A stretch of 64,000 nucleotides of DNA, taken from positions 10,688,044 to 10,752,043 of the forward strand of contig CM041541.1 of assembly GCA_023238725.1 (NCBI GenBank). Reading direction: 5' to 3'. Under the pieces are notes generated by a model. It saw nothing but the letters and a program-made list of their open reading frames with translations. It had not been told where the DNA came from and searched no databases. Below are positions 62,601-64,000 of this stretch, one piece after another. Each line of letters opens with the position of its first letter. Within the stretch, counting starts at the first letter, position 1. The position numbers and the translations under genes were made by a program. Source of the DNA: Scortum barcoo. Taxonomy: Eukaryota; Chordata; Actinopteri; Centrarchiformes; Terapontidae.

Positions 62601-64000
62601 CAAATTTCTTGTACGCGTATTTGTCATTTCCTAGAGAGCCAAAGTGTTTTGGCTTAAAATCGACCTAAATCTGGCGTGCCTAGTTACAAGGCTAATATCC
62701 TATCTTCCTGTGTTTGAGCCGAGAAATACCTGTGTCTTTTTTTTTTTATTTTGCAAATAAAAGCTAAAAAGGAAGCTGTGATTCTAGCGTGCAGGTGCTT
62801 TTTTTATTGTATTCTCATCGGCTGTTTTTGGGACCCAGCACCTGTCCCACTATGTTTTGTGGATGTGCATGTGACGACTCAAGCCTATTGATGCATGATG
62901 CCCCAGAATCGGCTCAAGCGGGCCAGTCTGGGTCCACGTCCGGACAGCTGATTATGAACCAAAATCCATCCAAATCCAAATTTTGCAGTCATATATGAGC
63001 TACAACTGGATTATATTTGGTTCTCATTCAGCCAAACGTCCAGATTTTACTTAGATTTGAGCTAAATTTGATAGTTTTTAAGTATTTTACTTAAGCCAAC
63101 TATTTAGTTTTCAATGTAAAATGTCAGCTTTAAAGTCTTAAATAGGGTGATGTTAGTGGATATATTCTCACAAAGGCCATACATTTTCTTATATATGGAT
63201 ATTTTCTTAAATAGGGAATGGGGGGGTTTCTTAAGGCAGATGCTTTGAATGGGTGATAACAGTCACTATAGATCTGCAGCTTAGCTCTTCATTACCTCTT
63301 GACCCCTGCACTTCAATATGATGATGAACCGCAGTACTGACAGCTGTTAGGGTTCAGCCAGGGTCAGGTCACTTCAGCTTAGGCCAGGTCAAGTGTTTTT
63401 TTGGGGGGAATAAATGTATTTCATATGATTATTGGGGCTGATAACTAAATTCCTAGTGAGGTCGTCTAATATCTCCATTTCAAGAAGGAGTAGGATCGAC
63501 TGTTTTGCACATGCAAGAGCTGGGTCCGTGTACCTTTAATCCACTTGAAGTGTCCTTGAGCAAGACAACCCCCCCCCAGTTTCCTCTCCCTGGCTCACCC
63601 CTGCGACCCGGTCGAGATGAAAAACTCATTCACCAAGAAAATGGATTTTTGTCCTGACGCGATTCAGCTTCTGTTTGAGTTTAGTTCAGTTCATGTGAGT
63701 TCATTTTAACTCAGTTTACTTTTCCTCTTTCTCTGCAGTTCAGCCCGATTCAATATGGTGGAGGAAAGCTCTCGCCGTCGTTTATCAAACACTGCAGCAG
63801 CGTCTGGAGCAGCAGCTGGCCCAAACCCCAAGCTGATCTCTCCCATATAGAGGTCAAAAGTTGACAAGAAGCTGACTCCCCTTTCATCCCCGCAAACCGG
63901 GCGCTTCTCGCTACATTTTCCGGAGGCATGTCACCACTTCAAAGGTGTTAGCGGAGTGATTTGCAGACGAAAGCGACGCCGCTTCTCTCTCTCGGCTGGT
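56621..64000. other. Gene-free region upstream of klf7
   Basis: No exon I can support. It has TG runs (57181-57214, 61146-61162), candidate conserved blocks with TAAT cores (about 56740-56880) and near 59100-59230, pyrimidine-rich stretches, and a SINE/transposon-like motif near 63548-63570 (GTCCTTGAGCAAGACAA). A strong-looking acceptor at 63722-63738 is discussed under findings. Confidence 0.45.
57181..57214. repeat. (TG)n microsatellite
   Basis: TG with two TATG interruptions on the left. Confidence 0.85.

Noticed and set aside
1..64000. Bacterial or phage-like system, CRISPR array, operon
   Set aside because: Intron-containing vertebrate genes, microsatellites and fish repeats throughout; no dense ORFs or spaced direct repeats of CRISPR type.

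Overview
This is vertebrate nuclear DNA, most likely from a percomorph teleost. It has split genes with GT-AG introns, long non-coding stretches full of CA/TG, GA and AT microsatellites, and several dispersed repeats I recognise as typical of perch-like fish. Almost all open frames in the window are chance. I can support three protein-coding loci, all by splice-consistent homology to known families. I found no RNA gene, CRISPR array or bacterial-type system, and nothing I would call a new molecular machine.

Layout. (1) 1-2570, plus strand: the 3' end of ramp1. Only the last coding exon (2314-2569) is inside the window. The intron upstream holds a SINE tail and a 433-bp solo LTR with a 4-bp target-site duplication. 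(2) 3648-6420, minus strand: a complete six-exon class I SAM-dependent methyltransferase of the fish 'putative methyltransferase DDB_G0268948-like' family, 270 aa, convergent with ramp1. Its intron 2 carries a teleost non-autonomous DNA element. (3) About 6830-9930: a partial tandem duplication of the 3' half of that gene, leaving a broken pseudogene copy. Within it a roughly 245-bp intronic block is about 98% identical between copies, more than the exons. (4) 9930-23543: no coding exon, a degraded L2-type LINE (about 12478-13960), homeodomain-rich candidate conserved elements, and probably the long klf7 3' UTR. (5) 23544-56086, minus strand: klf7 in four exons over 32.5 kb (introns of about 3.8, 7.1 and 20.7 kb). 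All canonical KLF7 landmarks are present. However, the exon for the second zinc finger contains a 2-bp insertion that, as written, stops translation after residue E264 plus one residue. (6) 56087-64000: klf7 5' region with GC boxes, a CCAAT box and a perfect CArG box, then gene-free DNA to the window end.

The klf7 introns contain the most interesting unexplained signal. Three near-perfect RFX X-box palindromes lie about 190-200 bp apart in intron 2, and a second pair about 186 bp apart lies in intron 1. The other main points are the klf7 frameshift, the divergent middle of this klf7 paralog, and the methyltransferase duplication with its unusually conserved intronic block.
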